From positions 1 through 34,777 of IMG/VR virus record IMGVR_UViG_3300030098_006174: 34,777 nt of DNA. One strand, 5' to 3'. The DNA is from a virus. Numbering within the stretch: the stretch's first letter is position 1; each line of letters starts with the position of its first letter. The position numbers and the translations under genes were made by a program. This document shows, one piece after another, positions 5,461 to 14,050 of the stretch. The notes beneath the pieces are model-generated. The model did not search any database. It was given only the letters and a program-made list of their open reading frames with translations, and was not told where the DNA came from.

Positions 5461-5500
5461 CCTTCCCCCAATATTTTAAAACTCATCAAGGACACTAAAA

Positions 5501-5704
5501 ATGACTGACAGACAATATGTAAGAGCAGTCCTAAGGGATATGCTAAACTACTACTACGAGAATCTTTGGAAACAATCAAAATATGCAGGAGAAATAATCA
5601 CACCTAGAATGATAGGCACTTTAACAACAAGATATTTAGAATTAGGGGGAAAGTTGACAAGTGAACCGAATGAGGTTGATTGGACAGAAATACAAAAAGT
5701 GTGA
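5501..5704 (+). CDS. Hypothetical protein, 67 aa
   Basis: ATG follows CAAGGACACTAAAA. The product begins MTDRQYVRAVLRDML and contains YYYENLWKQSKYAG and RMIGTLTTRYLELGG, consistent with a small helical, basic protein; no family recognised. It is the first gene of the run 5501-7570 after the terminator, which includes the XRE-sigma4 protein and two nucleases. It overlaps the next gene by about 35 bases. Confidence 0.65.
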   Translation: MTDRQYVRAVLRDMLNYYYENLWKQSKYAGEIITPRMIGTLTTRYLELGGKLTSEPNEVDWTEIQKV

Positions 5705-5873
5705 ATGTTGTAGTAAGTATGAATATGCTTACTTTTTTAAATGGTATTCAATAGTAACAGATGAATATCTGTGCACAATTTGTTTTAAATGTGCTAAGAG
5801 AGAATTGTTTGGAACTAAGTATAAATATAATAGGAATTACGAACCATGGCTGAAAAAAATAGAAAAAGAATAA
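5670..5873 (+). CDS. Cys-rich zinc-ribbon-like protein, 67 aa
   Basis: I take the ATG at 5670; a GTG at 5661 in the same frame is also possible, and neither has a strong ribosome binding site. Cysteines occur as CECC near residue 12 and CTICFKC near residues 37-43, enough for a zinc ribbon, and the rest is basic and aromatic (KWYSIV, KYKYNRNYEPW). It overlaps both neighbours. It probably binds nucleic acid or a protein partner; the specific role is unknown. Confidence 0.6.
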   Translation: MRLIGQKYKKCECCSKYEYAYFFKWYSIVTDEYLCTICFKCAKRELFGTKYKYNRNYEPWLKKIEKE

Positions 5874-5992
5874 TAAGATGTTCCCAATGTGGTTCATTGT
5901 TGGACAAAAAAGCTAGAATGAATAAGATATTTAGTGATGCTGATTTAGCTCTGGATAGATTTTATAATAGAATGAGGAAGAAGGGAAAATGA
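5846..5992 (+). CDS. Small basic zinc-binding protein, 48 aa
   Basis: ATG at 5846 overlaps the previous gene by 28 bases. The product starts MAEKNRKRIIRCSQCGSLLD, giving one CxxC knuckle followed by a basic helix (FYNRMRKKGK). A single CxxC needs a second ligand pair from a dimer or partner. Its stop overlaps the ATG of the XRE-sigma4 gene in ATGA, so the two are likely translationally coupled. An accessory of that regulator is possible but unproven. Confidence 0.55.
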   Translation: MAEKNRKRIIRCSQCGSLLDKKARMNKIFSDADLALDRFYNRMRKKGK

Positions 5993-6666
5993 TTAGAACA
6001 GAGATAAGATTTAAAAATTCAGTATTTATTAAGGCTTTAGAAGAAAGTAAATATAATTCAATATCCGAATTTTCAAGGGTATCTGGAATAGGGTATAGTA
6101 GGCTTATAGAATATGCCAATTTAAGATACTCATTTAAAAATCCTGAAGAACAGGTTAAAATTGCAAGATTGTTAAATGTTGAGATATTTGATTTATTTGA
6201 ACAATACGATGAAGTTATCCATAAAAATAAAGGAATGGTTCGTAAATTAACAACAGATATTCCTATTGACAAGGTGCTATCGTTGTCTTCAGATAAAATG
6301 TTGCAAATAGAATCGGATTATAATACTGATAATATTGACGATGAAATATCAATTCAAAAAGAAGTTAAAGACGCACTAGACACATTAAAGGAACGTGAAA
6401 AAGATGTTATAAAAATGCACTTTGGCATAGGAGGTGAAACTCCTCTTGCTTTAAGCGAAATAGCAGAAAGGTTTAAGTTGACAAAAGAAAGAACTAGACA
6501 AATATTAGCAAAGGGTATTAGGCGACTTAGGCATAGGAGTAGAAATGCAAAACTCAAGCCTTTTGCAATAATATCTCCAACAGCAGAAAACAATTCAGGT
6601 TACTGTAGAAAGTATGCAAGAGAACTTGAATCAGAGAGAAAAAAACACGATAAGGAGAATAGATGA
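5989..6666 (+). CDS. XRE-like HTH fused to sigma-70 region 4, putative transcription regulator
   Basis: Residues about 20-70 form an XRE-like HTH (NSISEFSRVSGIGYSRLIEY, then EEQVKIARLLNVEIFDLF). A linker of about 50 residues leads to a clear sigma region 4 at about 126-183: DALDTLKEREKDVIKMHFG, then TPLALSEIAERFKLTKERTR and QILAKGIRRLRH, close to the RpoD C-terminal block. Region 2, needed for -10 recognition and melting, is absent, so it cannot be a complete sigma factor. Sigma4 binds -35 DNA and the RNA polymerase beta flap, so this protein could retarget host polymerase. A basic tail of about 40 residues follows. It lies mid-genome among middle genes, where a switch to late genes would be made. 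Confidence 0.8.
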   Translation: MIRTEIRFKNSVFIKALEESKYNSISEFSRVSGIGYSRLIEYANLRYSFKNPEEQVKIARLLNVEIFDLFEQYDEVIHKNKGMVRKLTTDIPIDKVLSLSSDKMLQIESDYNTDNIDDEISIQKEVKDALDTLKEREKDVIKMHFGIGGETPLALSEIAERFKLTKERTRQILAKGIRRLRHRSRNAKLKPFAIISPTAENNSGYCRKYARELESERKKHDKENR

Positions 6667-6824
6667 ATTGTTGGCATTGTAATAGCGAGGTTATATGGGG
6701 AGGCGACCATGATTATGAGGATTATGGCTTAGAAGGAGAAGGTATAGTAACAAATTTAAGCTGTTCTAAGTGCGAAGCAACATATTTAATATATCTAGGA
6801 GAAGAAGATGACACATCCAAGTAA
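6663..6824 (+). CDS. Zinc-ribbon protein, 53 aa
   Basis: ATG overlaps the XRE-sigma4 stop (ATGA). CWHC near residue 3 and CSKC near residue 34 form a four-Cys zinc ribbon, separated by an acidic segment (GGDHDYEDYGLEGEG). The tail ends YLGEEDDTSK and is acidic, unlike the basic zinc proteins upstream, suggesting protein rather than DNA binding. It overlaps the resolvase gene by 17 bases. Confidence 0.65.
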   Translation: MNCWHCNSEVIWGGDHDYEDYGLEGEGIVTNLSCSKCEATYLIYLGEEDDTSK

Positions 6825-7137
6825 GAGAAAAGGCAATACCCATGAAAGAGAAGTTGTAAATATAGCTCATAGCTATGGTATTGATGGTGAAAGAGCTTAT
6901 GGCTCTAATGGTAGGTCTTTAGGTTTACATGAAGAAGTTGATGTATTACTTGAAGGCGACCTTAGAATACAGGCTAAAAGGCGTAAAAAGATAGCAGAAT
7001 GGCTAAAACCTACTGAGGTTGTAGATGCAGTAGTGGTAAGGGAAGATAGGGGCGAAAACTACATAATTTTAAGATACAATGAATTTTGTGATGATTATAA
7101 GAAATTTTTAGAATGGAAGGAGAAAAATAATGGCTGA
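6808..7137 (+). CDS. Holliday junction resolvase, Hjc-like PD-(D/E)XK fold, 109 aa
   Basis: The N-terminal KRKGNTHEREVVNIA supplies the family's catalytic Glu helix, followed by RAYGSNGRS, then EVDVLL with the catalytic Asp and IQAKRR with the (E/Q)xK motif. This order is that of archaeal Hjc-type and phage Holliday junction resolvases, nucleases that cut four-way junctions. Length (109) is right for a single-domain enzyme. It probably resolves recombination intermediates made with the Sak3-type annealing protein before packaging. GGAGAAGAAG precedes the ATG. Confidence 0.75.
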   Translation: MTHPSKRKGNTHEREVVNIAHSYGIDGERAYGSNGRSLGLHEEVDVLLEGDLRIQAKRRKKIAEWLKPTEVVDAVVVREDRGENYIILRYNEFCDDYKKFLEWKEKNNG

Positions 7138-7570
7138 TACTTTTAATGAAGATTTACCTTATGGCGAGGAAGCTGAAAAAGCTGTTTTAAAAAGAATGAA
7201 GAAAAAATATGCACTTAGTCATAAAGTTGAGGGTAATTTCAAATATTATGATTTATTTTGTCCTGAAAAAAATATATCTGTTGAAGTTAAAAGAGATGAA
7301 CCCTCTAATGAGAGTGGTAATTGTTTTGTTGAATATAAATGCAATGGTTATGATTCTGGAATAAATACTAGCAGAGCCAATTATTGGGCTATATGTGATG
7401 GATTTGATTGTATTTGGATTAATAAAGATACATTAAAAACTATATCCGAAAGACATGGGAAAAAATGGGATGATACTCCTGAAGGCAGCCATTGTCCTAT
7501 CAAAGGATATTTAGTTCCAAAAAACTGCATTTTAGAGTACGCTGAACTTGTTACCAAACTTCCTTTATAA
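7130..7570 (+). CDS. PD-(D/E)XK superfamily nuclease-like protein, 146 aa
   Basis: The motif layout is YYDLFCP (candidate catalytic Asp), then ISVEVKRDE, giving the ExK pair, followed by CFVEYKCNG and a helix starting SRANYWAI. This order fits PD-(D/E)XK nucleases. An upstream glutamate in GEEAEKAVLKRM could complete the site. It overlaps the Hjc-like gene by eight bases, so two nucleases are made in tandem. It might degrade host DNA or act in recombination. The gene ends six bases from the stop of the convergent tail gene. Confidence 0.6.
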   Translation: MADTFNEDLPYGEEAEKAVLKRMKKKYALSHKVEGNFKYYDLFCPEKNISVEVKRDEPSNESGNCFVEYKCNGYDSGINTSRANYWAICDGFDCIWINKDTLKTISERHGKKWDDTPEGSHCPIKGYLVPKNCILEYAELVTKLPL

Positions 7571-7576
7571 GTATAT

Positions 7577-8779
7577 CTACCAAGTTTCAATAATTTTTAC
7601 AGATATATCGTAGACAGAATTGGCTACTTGAGAAATTCTTAATGATTTCTGGTCAAACCTTGCGATGCAAAATTGGTCTGGATTATTATTAGTATTATCA
7701 GGTTGGAATATAAAAGATAATGCACCTCCTAAAGTTTTCTGCCACACCAACGACATAAATGAATTATCACTATCAATAGTATAATTAAACATAGTCTTAT
7801 TAGCATCTAAATCAGCATCATCATATCCTGTACTTGTTTCTAAATGTGTTGTTTGCATATAGTTTGATGCAAATAAATCCTTATCTGATATGTATCTAAA
7901 TTTAAGATTCCAAACTCTTCTTCCGTTTCTTCTATATCCACCTTGACTGAATTGAGAATCATCATCACCTGAACCAACTGTTCCAACTTGAAATGGAGCA
8001 TATTTATTTCCATCCTCATCAACCCACCATGGAGAGCCTTGGTATCTTATATTTGTAAGTGTAGAACCACCTTTAGTTGTTACTGTGTCATATCCATCAT
8101 ATTCAACATCCATAGTCAACTTTAAGTCAGGAGAATGAGGCATATCATAATATATTCCTGTTGATAATCCTCCAATAGCAAAGCCATCAAATTCAAATTG
8201 AGGGTCAGTATCGTGATTGCTAACAACTAGTCTTGAATAACATATATTGTTATTATCTGGAGCAAAATGTGCGGCAGTTGATGCAATCCCAATGATAGTG
8301 AATCCATTTTCATGACTTGAAGGGCTAGAATTAACAATCATTGTTTCAGCTCCAGTTACGGTTGTAGCAGTCCAAGTTGAATCTATTAATGTTTGATTTT
8401 TCATTTCAGGAATCATTCTATCAACTTTTCCTTCAGAATTATGATTTAGAATAGCCCAATATCTACCAATATTATCCCCCTCTAATCCTGCCCCACTACA
8501 AGGAACATCCATAATAAAATAAGAGGGGTCAAGTCCAGTAAAACCCATGTTTTTTTGTTTAGATGGTTCTAATGTAAATATATCAGGATGGGTTATATAT
8601 GAAGTCCACATATCACCAAAAGCAGTTGTAACTCCATATCCATTACCATCACCATTACCCTCATTCATGTCTGTATAGTAAGTATTGTTATAATGTGATA
8701 TGAAATCAAAGTTTGTTGCTTTTAAATATTGTATATGGTCTACATAAAATCTTGGTGTTCCTACATTTTGATATGCCAT
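7577..8779 (-). CDS. Structural protein, probably tail-associated, 400 aa
   Basis: This is the last gene of the minus-strand structural run, directly after two tail proteins. The product begins MAYQNVGTPRFYVD, is rich in Asn, Asp, Ser, Tyr and Trp, and has no signal peptide or membrane segment, as expected of a beta-rich virion protein. It contains GYRRNGRRVWNLKF and ends with SVYDISVKIIETW. Proteins with this position are often tail-tip or fibre-associated; I cannot assign the family. The ATG is preceded by AGGAAAAAATACTA and overlaps the upstream gene's stop. Confidence 0.65.
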   Translation of the reverse strand: MAYQNVGTPRFYVDHIQYLKATNFDFISHYNNTYYTDMNEGNGDGNGYGVTTAFGDMWTSYITHPDIFTLEPSKQKNMGFTGLDPSYFIMDVPCSGAGLEGDNIGRYWAILNHNSEGKVDRMIPEMKNQTLIDSTWTATTVTGAETMIVNSSPSSHENGFTIIGIASTAAHFAPDNNNICYSRLVVSNHDTDPQFEFDGFAIGGLSTGIYYDMPHSPDLKLTMDVEYDGYDTVTTKGGSTLTNIRYQGSPWWVDEDGNKYAPFQVGTVGSGDDDSQFSQGGYRRNGRRVWNLKFRYISDKDLFASNYMQTTHLETSTGYDDADLDANKTMFNYTIDSDNSFMSLVWQKTLGGALSFIFQPDNTNNNPDQFCIARFDQKSLRISQVANSVYDISVKIIETW

Positions 8780-9603
8780 TAGTATTTTTTCCTTTCTACT
8801 TCAATTCTTTCCTCTGGTGAACGCTTAGCTTTTATTTGTGAAACAATCGTTTCTGCTCTCTCTTTAGATTGTAAAATTCTTTTTTCAATAGGTCTATCCC
8901 CTACTTCTATAGACCTATCTACTTGTTGTGTTTCAGATACTCTATTTAGGACTGTATTAATCTTTTTTTCAAATGTCTTGCTTTTGCTTTGAACTTTCGT
9001 TTTATATAAAGGTATAGAGTTTGCATTTGGAACTTTACCAGAAAGATACACTCTTTCTTTTGGATGGTAATTATAATAACCTGTATAACCATCTTTAAAT
9101 GGAGTACTTGTGTATAGACCTACGACTGTATCATCATCTATATAACTCCTTTTTAATCTCTGCTTAGTAAAGCCAGATGATGGCTGAATGACCAATGTAT
9201 CATCTTCAAGCTTTGTATCACTTCTGCCTATTAATTGGTCTTTATCAATATTAGTTATTGTTGCTTTAAATCTACTACCATTAAAACAATAAATCTTACA
9301 ACTTGTAATCTCAAAATCTCCAGAGGTTCTAAAAAGAAGCCCATCGTCTAGTAGTCTTCTCATGTTTATATTTCTAATTCTTATAGTGTTTTTATTTAAT
9401 TTAATGCTATATCCTTCAGGTAAATTATTATGTATGCCTATAAGCCCTCTATACTTCATTACGATAATTCTTACAACCCCCTGAGTTTTCAATATTACAT
9501 CATTATCTATAATATCTAAACTTGCACTCGTTGGAGATTCAACAAGGCTATTAAATATAAGATTGTTTAATTTTATTAATTTTTGTCTTTTTGTAAAATT
9601 CAT
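8779..9603 (-). CDS. Structural/tail-associated protein with basic C-terminal helices, 274 aa
   Basis: Residues 1-200 look beta-rich (TQGVVRIIVMKYRGLIGIHNN, KNTIRIRNINMRRLL). Residues about 200-274 are strongly charged and probably helical, including VQSKSKTFEKKINTVLNRV and RILQSKERAETIVSQIKAK. It sits between the large tip protein and the last structural gene and shares one base with the latter. A tail assembly or tip role is inferred from position; no family is recognised. Confidence 0.6.
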   Translation of the reverse strand: MNFTKRQKLIKLNNLIFNSLVESPTSASLDIIDNDVILKTQGVVRIIVMKYRGLIGIHNNLPEGYSIKLNKNTIRIRNINMRRLLDDGLLFRTSGDFEITSCKIYCFNGSRFKATITNIDKDQLIGRSDTKLEDDTLVIQPSSGFTKQRLKRSYIDDDTVVGLYTSTPFKDGYTGYYNYHPKERVYLSGKVPNANSIPLYKTKVQSKSKTFEKKINTVLNRVSETQQVDRSIEVGDRPIEKRILQSKERAETIVSQIKAKRSPEERIEVERKKY

Positions 9604-9604
9604 A

Positions 9605-12600
9605 TTATTGGTCTAATATTAAGTTAACTAATGCGATAATATCAACAACATTTATAGTTCCGTCAGCGTTTAAATCTGCAGCTGCAAGACTTCCCTCTGT
9701 TAATGTTGTAGTCCCTAATACATGGTTTACCAATGAAACTATATCAACAATATTTAAAAGGCTATCATCATTAATATCTCCACCTGTTATATCACTTGTG
9801 TTAGGAATTACGCCCCCTATAAGTGAAATCAAATCTTCATCTGTTATATACCCATTACCAGTTAAATCAGAAACTCGTCTTTGTTCTGCTGTGAAATATT
9901 TTTCAAACCCAAGCAAGAAGTCCTCAAGTATATTATAATTATCTATAGAAATATCAGCAGAGCTGTTTGCATCTAAATCAGTAACATCTTCTCCAACTCC
10001 AAAGAGTCTTTGTATACTTCCCATTTGGCAGGTAAATGGTTTAGATAAGCTGTGTAATTGAATAACTTTAACTTGAATATCTTTTTCTCTTTTAGAAATA
10101 GACTCTATAAGAAAATAGGGATATATCTCTTGCATATTCCTCAAGACTACTCCGCTTGTATAATCTTCCCCATACGCCTTATGACCATCTATTAGTTCAT
10201 CAAAATTAACAATATCTCCAACTTCTAACATGCAATATTTTAAAGGCAACCTTAAATCAAACCTTGTATGCTGATTGCAATGCCATAAATACAAGAAATT
10301 TCTTAATTGTTCTGCTGCATTTTTGTCTGTTATATATTTACTTTCAAACTCCAAAACTTTGTCTTCTCTTTCAATTCCTAAAGATTCATAGCTATAACCA
10401 TCAAACCCTTCATCCAGTCTTGACGGATGGTCGCCATTCCCAAAACAATCATATCCATCTATATAGCCTGTTTGTCTTGTGTATTCATCACTTGCGTAGT
10501 CATATTTATATTTAACATTAACAAGGGTATTTATTTCTGAAATTGGAGTTCTTGAAAAACTATAAGATATAATATCTTTGTTTTTTATAGTCATATTAAC
10601 ATCTGATAAGCCATAACTACTATTAAGTGCTACAAACCCAAATTTAGAATTATTGTTAAATTTTGGGATAATGTTACTTGATTTAGACATTTCTTGAAAT
10701 AAAGCTTTGGCATCCATTTCTTCTTTAACACTAAAAGAAAAACCAGGAGTGCTTGGAATAATTTGACTTCTAGCTTTTGCTATGCTATCATAATCCATAT
10801 TATCTATAACATTCAATTCTTTTTCTAAAATATGAAAGATAATATCAGTAGGTCTAGTTATAGGGTCATGAGAACTGCTTAAGCTATTTCCAGTATATTT
10901 AAAAAACTGATTATTATTTTCAACTGTTAAATTTACCCTTCCCTCAACAGACATATAAAAGTCTGATTCTAATGCTTTTTCAAATTGAGTATAGTGCACG
11001 ATTGAAGCATTGTAAATATTCATGTCAAATACAGCAACTTCATCATCTAGCTGGTCTGATACATTCTCGTTGTCAACTCTTAAAGACAAGTTTAAAGCAT
11101 TGTAATTATCAGTTGTATGAAATTGAGGAATCCTTAAATCTAAGAAAGAATTTTCTCCACCTGGAAATAAGTTGCCATCTTGTCCATTATCACCTGGAGC
11201 TGTGCTGAATGTGATATTTCCAAGAGATATGCACTCTGATAAAGTTTTACTAACTAATTCATTCCTACTTTGGTCTAAAGTTTGCCAGTCAAATTCAGCG
11301 TCATCCTCTACTTCAGAATTTTTAGTATCAACAGCTCCAATAGCAGCTATAAATTTAGCTGTTCCTATGTTTGAGGTTGCCTCTGTGTCAAAATTTATTT
11401 CAAATTTACCTTGAAAAAATGAATCTGTTTTTATTTCATTTTCAATCTCTAGCTCTCTTAATGGAAAAGCCAAGTTAAGTCTTTGGTCTAATATAGGATT
11501 AACCCCATCTTCTGTATAAAAATCTGGATGTCCGTCATGTAAAGTTATAGTATCTCTGTCAAGCACTTGAGCTTGTGATATAACAAAGTCTTGTCCTGTA
11601 TATCTTACATTTGTGTTTCCATCCCCCTTTTGAACTTTATGCTTACATGGTATTATTGTTCCTTTTGGAATTGATAATTTTGTATTTAAAGGTATTGTTA
11701 CCTCTGGGAAAAAATCATCATTCTCAGGATTGTCAGCGGGGTCATCATTTAATTGTCCTAAATCGCCTCCAGTCTGTGAAATAGAATTTCCTTTTATCCA
11801 TATAGCCCAAGACTTATTGGTATCTGTATACATTTCATCTTCTTTAACAGAAAATCCATCTATCGAGTGTAAAGCCCATCCTCCGAAATATTCTTTATCT
11901 GAGGTTATATTAGAGAAACCATGAACATCTAATTCATGTTCGCCTATTGTCCTTCCATTCCAAGCAGTTCTGTATATAAGTCTGCATTGCCAGGAATATT
12001 GTCCAGGATGACCCTTCCAAACCAAATCTATAGGGGCATATTGAGCATCAAGAGAATCGTTAAAAAGAGCCGATGCAGGACTGTCATCTGTTGGAAAAAT
12101 ATCATAATATATAGCATTTTCTTGGGGGTCATAACCATCAGCTCCTGGCGGATAAGTGCCATCATCCCCTGTTGTATTACAATAACCCCCAACTCCAAAA
12201 CCATCTGGCATAGCATCCGTTAATTGACTAACACAAAAAAATGAAGCTCCCAGCCCAGGTTCTTCCCCTTCAGGTTTTCTAAATTCTTGAGCTAATGTGA
12301 ATCTATAAAAAGTTGCTTGAGGGTATTTTACACTTTGAAAATCTGTATTTGTTGCCCATGTAGACCCTGATTGAAGAATTTCATATCCAGGGGTATTTCT
12401 AGGTTGATTTCCTAAAAAGTTAATAGGGTCAGTCATAATACTACCTGCTGAATCTTCTACAGCCCAATATTCTGAAGCATCTCCATCAGGTGTTTCAATT
12501 TTAGACCCCCATCCACTTATATGATTAGGGCATATATTTACAAATGAATTCATTCTATTCCCGTATGGGTCTTGAGGGTTACTTTCAAATATATTAAGAG

Positions 12601-14050
12601 CTATAGCTTCTTCGTATGTATATCCATATAAGTTAATTAATCGAGTTACCATTTTAGCTTTTGCCATGTTTAAAACTCTGGATGCGTTAGGCATTTCTAT
12701 GTATACAACATTAGGTTCTTCAATAGATAAATCAATTCCAGCGTTAAGAACATTCATGTTCCTTGTTAACCAACTATGAACTTCATATTGATAATAACCT
12801 GGGTAAAATTCATCGTTTTCCAATCTATTAAATACTCCATGAACCCAAGGGGCTTCCCTGTGAGGTTGAAACCAAGGGATAATAGTGTAATCTCCAATAA
12901 TATCCAATTCACTAGAATCAGGGTCTGGAATTTGAGCATAAGAAGGAGGCGAATAAGGGTCTATCTCTTGAGCATTAGGAACAGTATAAATATCTTGCAT
13001 TAGTGCTAAGTTATTATCAACAGCAAGCTGAGGATTCAATATAGAAGCTTCAAGATTGTAAATTATATTTTCTCCAGAGTCATCTAAGCTGTATCCTATT
13101 TCAGGATTAGACATGTTTACTAAAGACATTGGTGTTCTTAATTTAACACATTGAAGTTCATTAAAAGCAGGAGGATTAAGAGGAAAAACACCTTGAAATA
13201 CTCTAGGTATTTCTATTTTTCCTGGGTCAGAAAGTAAATACTGTGTAGTGTTTCCCCATTGCCAATCCTCAACATCTTCAACATCCCCTATAACAGAATT
13301 ATTAAATTCTTCAAGAACATTATAGTAATCTCCATTATAAATATATAAAGGATTAGTCCCTGTGGAAATTCCATCATTGATTTCATCTCCCCCTATAAAT
13401 GTATTTAAAACTATATTTCTATCGCTATCAATAACATCATCTGCTATAACGAAATTTTTTATTTCAGAATCTGCATCAGAGTTATCTGTCAATATTAATG
13501 TCGGAGCTTTTTCAACATAACCATAAACCATTGGAATAGAAGCATTAATATCCTTTGTTCTATATGCTCTATTTTTTGATACTACTTTAGCATAAGGAAC
13601 TTTTTTATCTAATTTATCTAAAGTTCTATCCTCTACAACCATTGCAACTTTACTTGAATCATGACTTAGACTTTTAACAGTACCTGCGTATACCAACAGA
13701 GAATCTTCTAAAGTGTAAGTTGCAGAAGTATAATATATTGAAACTTCTTTATTTATAATGTCTTTGTCAATTATATAATCAGTAAAAGACATCCCATCTT
13801 TAAAATCAGGATTTCTAAATGTTATGTTGACATTTGAGGTTTTAAAATGCCTATTGTTTATATCAATAGATTCTCTTATGTTGGAAATTCTTAAATCGCA
13901 ATCTTTCTGATTATCAGAATCTACTTTGTCTTCTTGGAAGGCTGCTATATGTGGAGATATTCCATCTATAACAACTAATGGGTATAATGAAGTGAAATTA
14001 TAACCAGAGTCTATTACATCGAGCTTAAATCTATCAGGTAGCTCTATCAT
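9605..14050 (-). CDS. Large tail tip/hub protein with C-terminal dockerin-like repeats, 1481 aa
   Basis: It follows the tape measure gene directly, where tail tip or central hub proteins are encoded. The N-terminal 170 residues have a hub-like beta pattern (RHFKTSNVNITFRNPDF, EDSLLVYAGTVKSL). Residues about 1150-1350 resemble the conserved core of phage tip proteins, including LEVGDIVNF and VVLRNMQEIYPYF. The last 120 residues carry three clear 12-residue calcium loops of dockerin type: DLTGNGYITDED, DINDDSLLNIVD (followed by IVSLVNHVLG) and DLNADGTINVVD (followed by IIALVNLIL), plus a degenerate one before them. Dockerins bind cohesins or act as stabilising calcium modules. A tail protein with this ending is unusual. 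Confidence 0.8.
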   Translation of the reverse strand: MIELPDRFKLDVIDSGYNFTSLYPLVVIDGISPHIAAFQEDKVDSDNQKDCDLRISNIRESIDINNRHFKTSNVNITFRNPDFKDGMSFTDYIIDKDIINKEVSIYYTSATYTLEDSLLVYAGTVKSLSHDSSKVAMVVEDRTLDKLDKKVPYAKVVSKNRAYRTKDINASIPMVYGYVEKAPTLILTDNSDADSEIKNFVIADDVIDSDRNIVLNTFIGGDEINDGISTGTNPLYIYNGDYYNVLEEFNNSVIGDVEDVEDWQWGNTTQYLLSDPGKIEIPRVFQGVFPLNPPAFNELQCVKLRTPMSLVNMSNPEIGYSLDDSGENIIYNLEASILNPQLAVDNNLALMQDIYTVPNAQEIDPYSPPSYAQIPDPDSSELDIIGDYTIIPWFQPHREAPWVHGVFNRLENDEFYPGYYQYEVHSWLTRNMNVLNAGIDLSIEEPNVVYIEMPNASRVLNMAKAKMVTRLINLYGYTYEEAIALNIFESNPQDPYGNRMNSFVNICPNHISGWGSKIETPDGDASEYWAVEDSAGSIMTDPINFLGNQPRNTPGYEILQSGSTWATNTDFQSVKYPQATFYRFTLAQEFRKPEGEEPGLGASFFCVSQLTDAMPDGFGVGGYCNTTGDDGTYPPGADGYDPQENAIYYDIFPTDDSPASALFNDSLDAQYAPIDLVWKGHPGQYSWQCRLIYRTAWNGRTIGEHELDVHGFSNITSDKEYFGGWALHSIDGFSVKEDEMYTDTNKSWAIWIKGNSISQTGGDLGQLNDDPADNPENDDFFPEVTIPLNTKLSIPKGTIIPCKHKVQKGDGNTNVRYTGQDFVISQAQVLDRDTITLHDGHPDFYTEDGVNPILDQRLNLAFPLRELEIENEIKTDSFFQGKFEINFDTEATSNIGTAKFIAAIGAVDTKNSEVEDDAEFDWQTLDQSRNELVSKTLSECISLGNITFSTAPGDNGQDGNLFPGGENSFLDLRIPQFHTTDNYNALNLSLRVDNENVSDQLDDEVAVFDMNIYNASIVHYTQFEKALESDFYMSVEGRVNLTVENNNQFFKYTGNSLSSSHDPITRPTDIIFHILEKELNVIDNMDYDSIAKARSQIIPSTPGFSFSVKEEMDAKALFQEMSKSSNIIPKFNNNSKFGFVALNSSYGLSDVNMTIKNKDIISYSFSRTPISEINTLVNVKYKYDYASDEYTRQTGYIDGYDCFGNGDHPSRLDEGFDGYSYESLGIEREDKVLEFESKYITDKNAAEQLRNFLYLWHCNQHTRFDLRLPLKYCMLEVGDIVNFDELIDGHKAYGEDYTSGVVLRNMQEIYPYFLIESISKREKDIQVKVIQLHSLSKPFTCQMGSIQRLFGVGEDVTDLDANSSADISIDNYNILEDFLLGFEKYFTAEQRRVSDLTGNGYITDEDLISLIGGVIPNTSDITGGDINDDSLLNIVDIVSLVNHVLGTTTLTEGSLAAADLNADGTINVVDIIALVNLILDQ

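Noticed and set aside
8933-8943. Another TTGTTGTGTTT complementary to the leader core
   Set aside because: It lies inside the coding sequence of the minus-strand tail gene (reads as ETQQV codons), so it is probably chance.
10264-10515. Plus-strand open frames in the tail tip gene (also 10972-11414, 11936-12223)
   Set aside because: They are antisense to a clear long coding sequence and their products lack recognisable features.
9605-14050. Naming a host phylum from the dockerin-like repeats
   Set aside because: Dockerin repeats of this style occur in several bacterial groups, and Shine-Dalgarno-rich leaders do not settle it.
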